Shown here: one piece after another, positions 13,572-13,615 of the stretch
Position numbering within the stretch: the first letter of the stretch is position 1
How the letters are laid out: the number at the start of each line of letters is the position of its first letter
Origin: an uncultured Lachnospiraceae bacterium
Lineage (GTDB): Bacteria; Bacillota; Clostridia; Lachnospirales; Lachnospiraceae
Reading direction: 5' to 3'
Assembly (NCBI GenBank): GCA_910585215.1
Contig: CAJUDQ010000020.1
Location: 42,733 to 56,347, forward strand
Length of the DNA stretch: 13,615 nucleotides
The notes under the pieces: model-generated
Told to the model about the DNA's origin: nothing
Databases searched by the model: none
What the model saw: only the letters and a program-made list of their open reading frames with translations
Position numbers and translations under genes: made by a program

Positions 13572-13615
13572 ATGAAGAAATTCAAGATTAGACTAATCGC
13601 AGATGATGAGGTAAA
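13572..13615 (+). CDS. Start of a gene, possibly an HPr-like phosphocarrier
   Basis: Only 14 codons are visible before the window ends. GAGGTG at 13558-13563, eight bases before the ATG, supports a true start. The residues MKKFKIRLIADDEVK resemble the opening of HPr-family proteins of Clostridia, which begin with a short KIxL strand followed by a D(D/E)V-K helix start; the active-site region of such proteins lies further in and is outside the window. This is a guess from a short peptide: a response regulator (IADDE is also seen there) or an unrelated protein cannot be excluded. Confidence 0.5.
   Translation, partial: MKKFKIRLIADDEV

Noticed and set aside
1..13615. CRISPR array, tRNA or rRNA genes, prophage or conjugation genes
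   Set aside because: No regularly spaced repeats, cloverleaf-like segments, rRNA signature sequence or typical phage or conjugation proteins were seen on either strand.

Overview
The window reads as chromosomal DNA from a low-GC, Gram-positive anaerobe of the Clostridia, most likely Lachnospiraceae. This is inferred from strong AGGAGG-type ribosome binding sites, AT-rich spacers, sigma-A-like promoters, and the gpmI ... secG-rnr-smpB gene order known from Firmicutes glycolysis/export/RNA-quality-control clusters. No rRNA, tRNA, tmRNA or CRISPR array was seen.

Left part (1-2432) is accessory and very AT-rich. It holds a plus-strand protein with zinc ribbons at both ends, then about 680 bases without an intact gene. 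That gap contains a decayed fragment of an IS200/IS605-type tnpB on the minus strand, several small hairpins and a terminator-like site. A plus-strand four-helix membrane protein of the putative ABC-transporter type IV (CmpB-like) family follows. Immediately after it lies a 94-base near-perfect inverted-repeat element with insertion-sequence-like ends.

Middle part A (2433-5745, minus strand) is one operon with a clear promoter: a FIST-domain sensor protein, a membrane-free chemoreceptor signalling protein, and an ADP-ribosylglycohydrolase. Together they look like a split, cytosolic sensory module: sensor and MCP hairpin on separate polypeptides, with a possible ADP-ribose-removing effector. 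This is the best candidate here for an undescribed system.

Middle part B (5750-11954, minus strand) is the housekeeping block. gpmI (glycolysis) has its own promoter and terminator. Next comes a membrane-anchored CapA-fold protein in which every motif expected to bind catalytic metal has been replaced, so it is probably a pseudoenzyme. Then secG (Sec translocase), rnr (RNase R) and smpB (trans-translation) follow a strong promoter; rnr and smpB overlap, fitting their joint role in ribosome rescue and mRNA decay.

Right part (11955-13615) holds a minus-strand zinc-ribbon, single-pass membrane protein preceded by a long leader with a predicted hairpin and two candidate promoters. At the edge is the start of a plus-strand gene whose 14 visible residues resemble the beginning of HPr-like phosphocarrier proteins.
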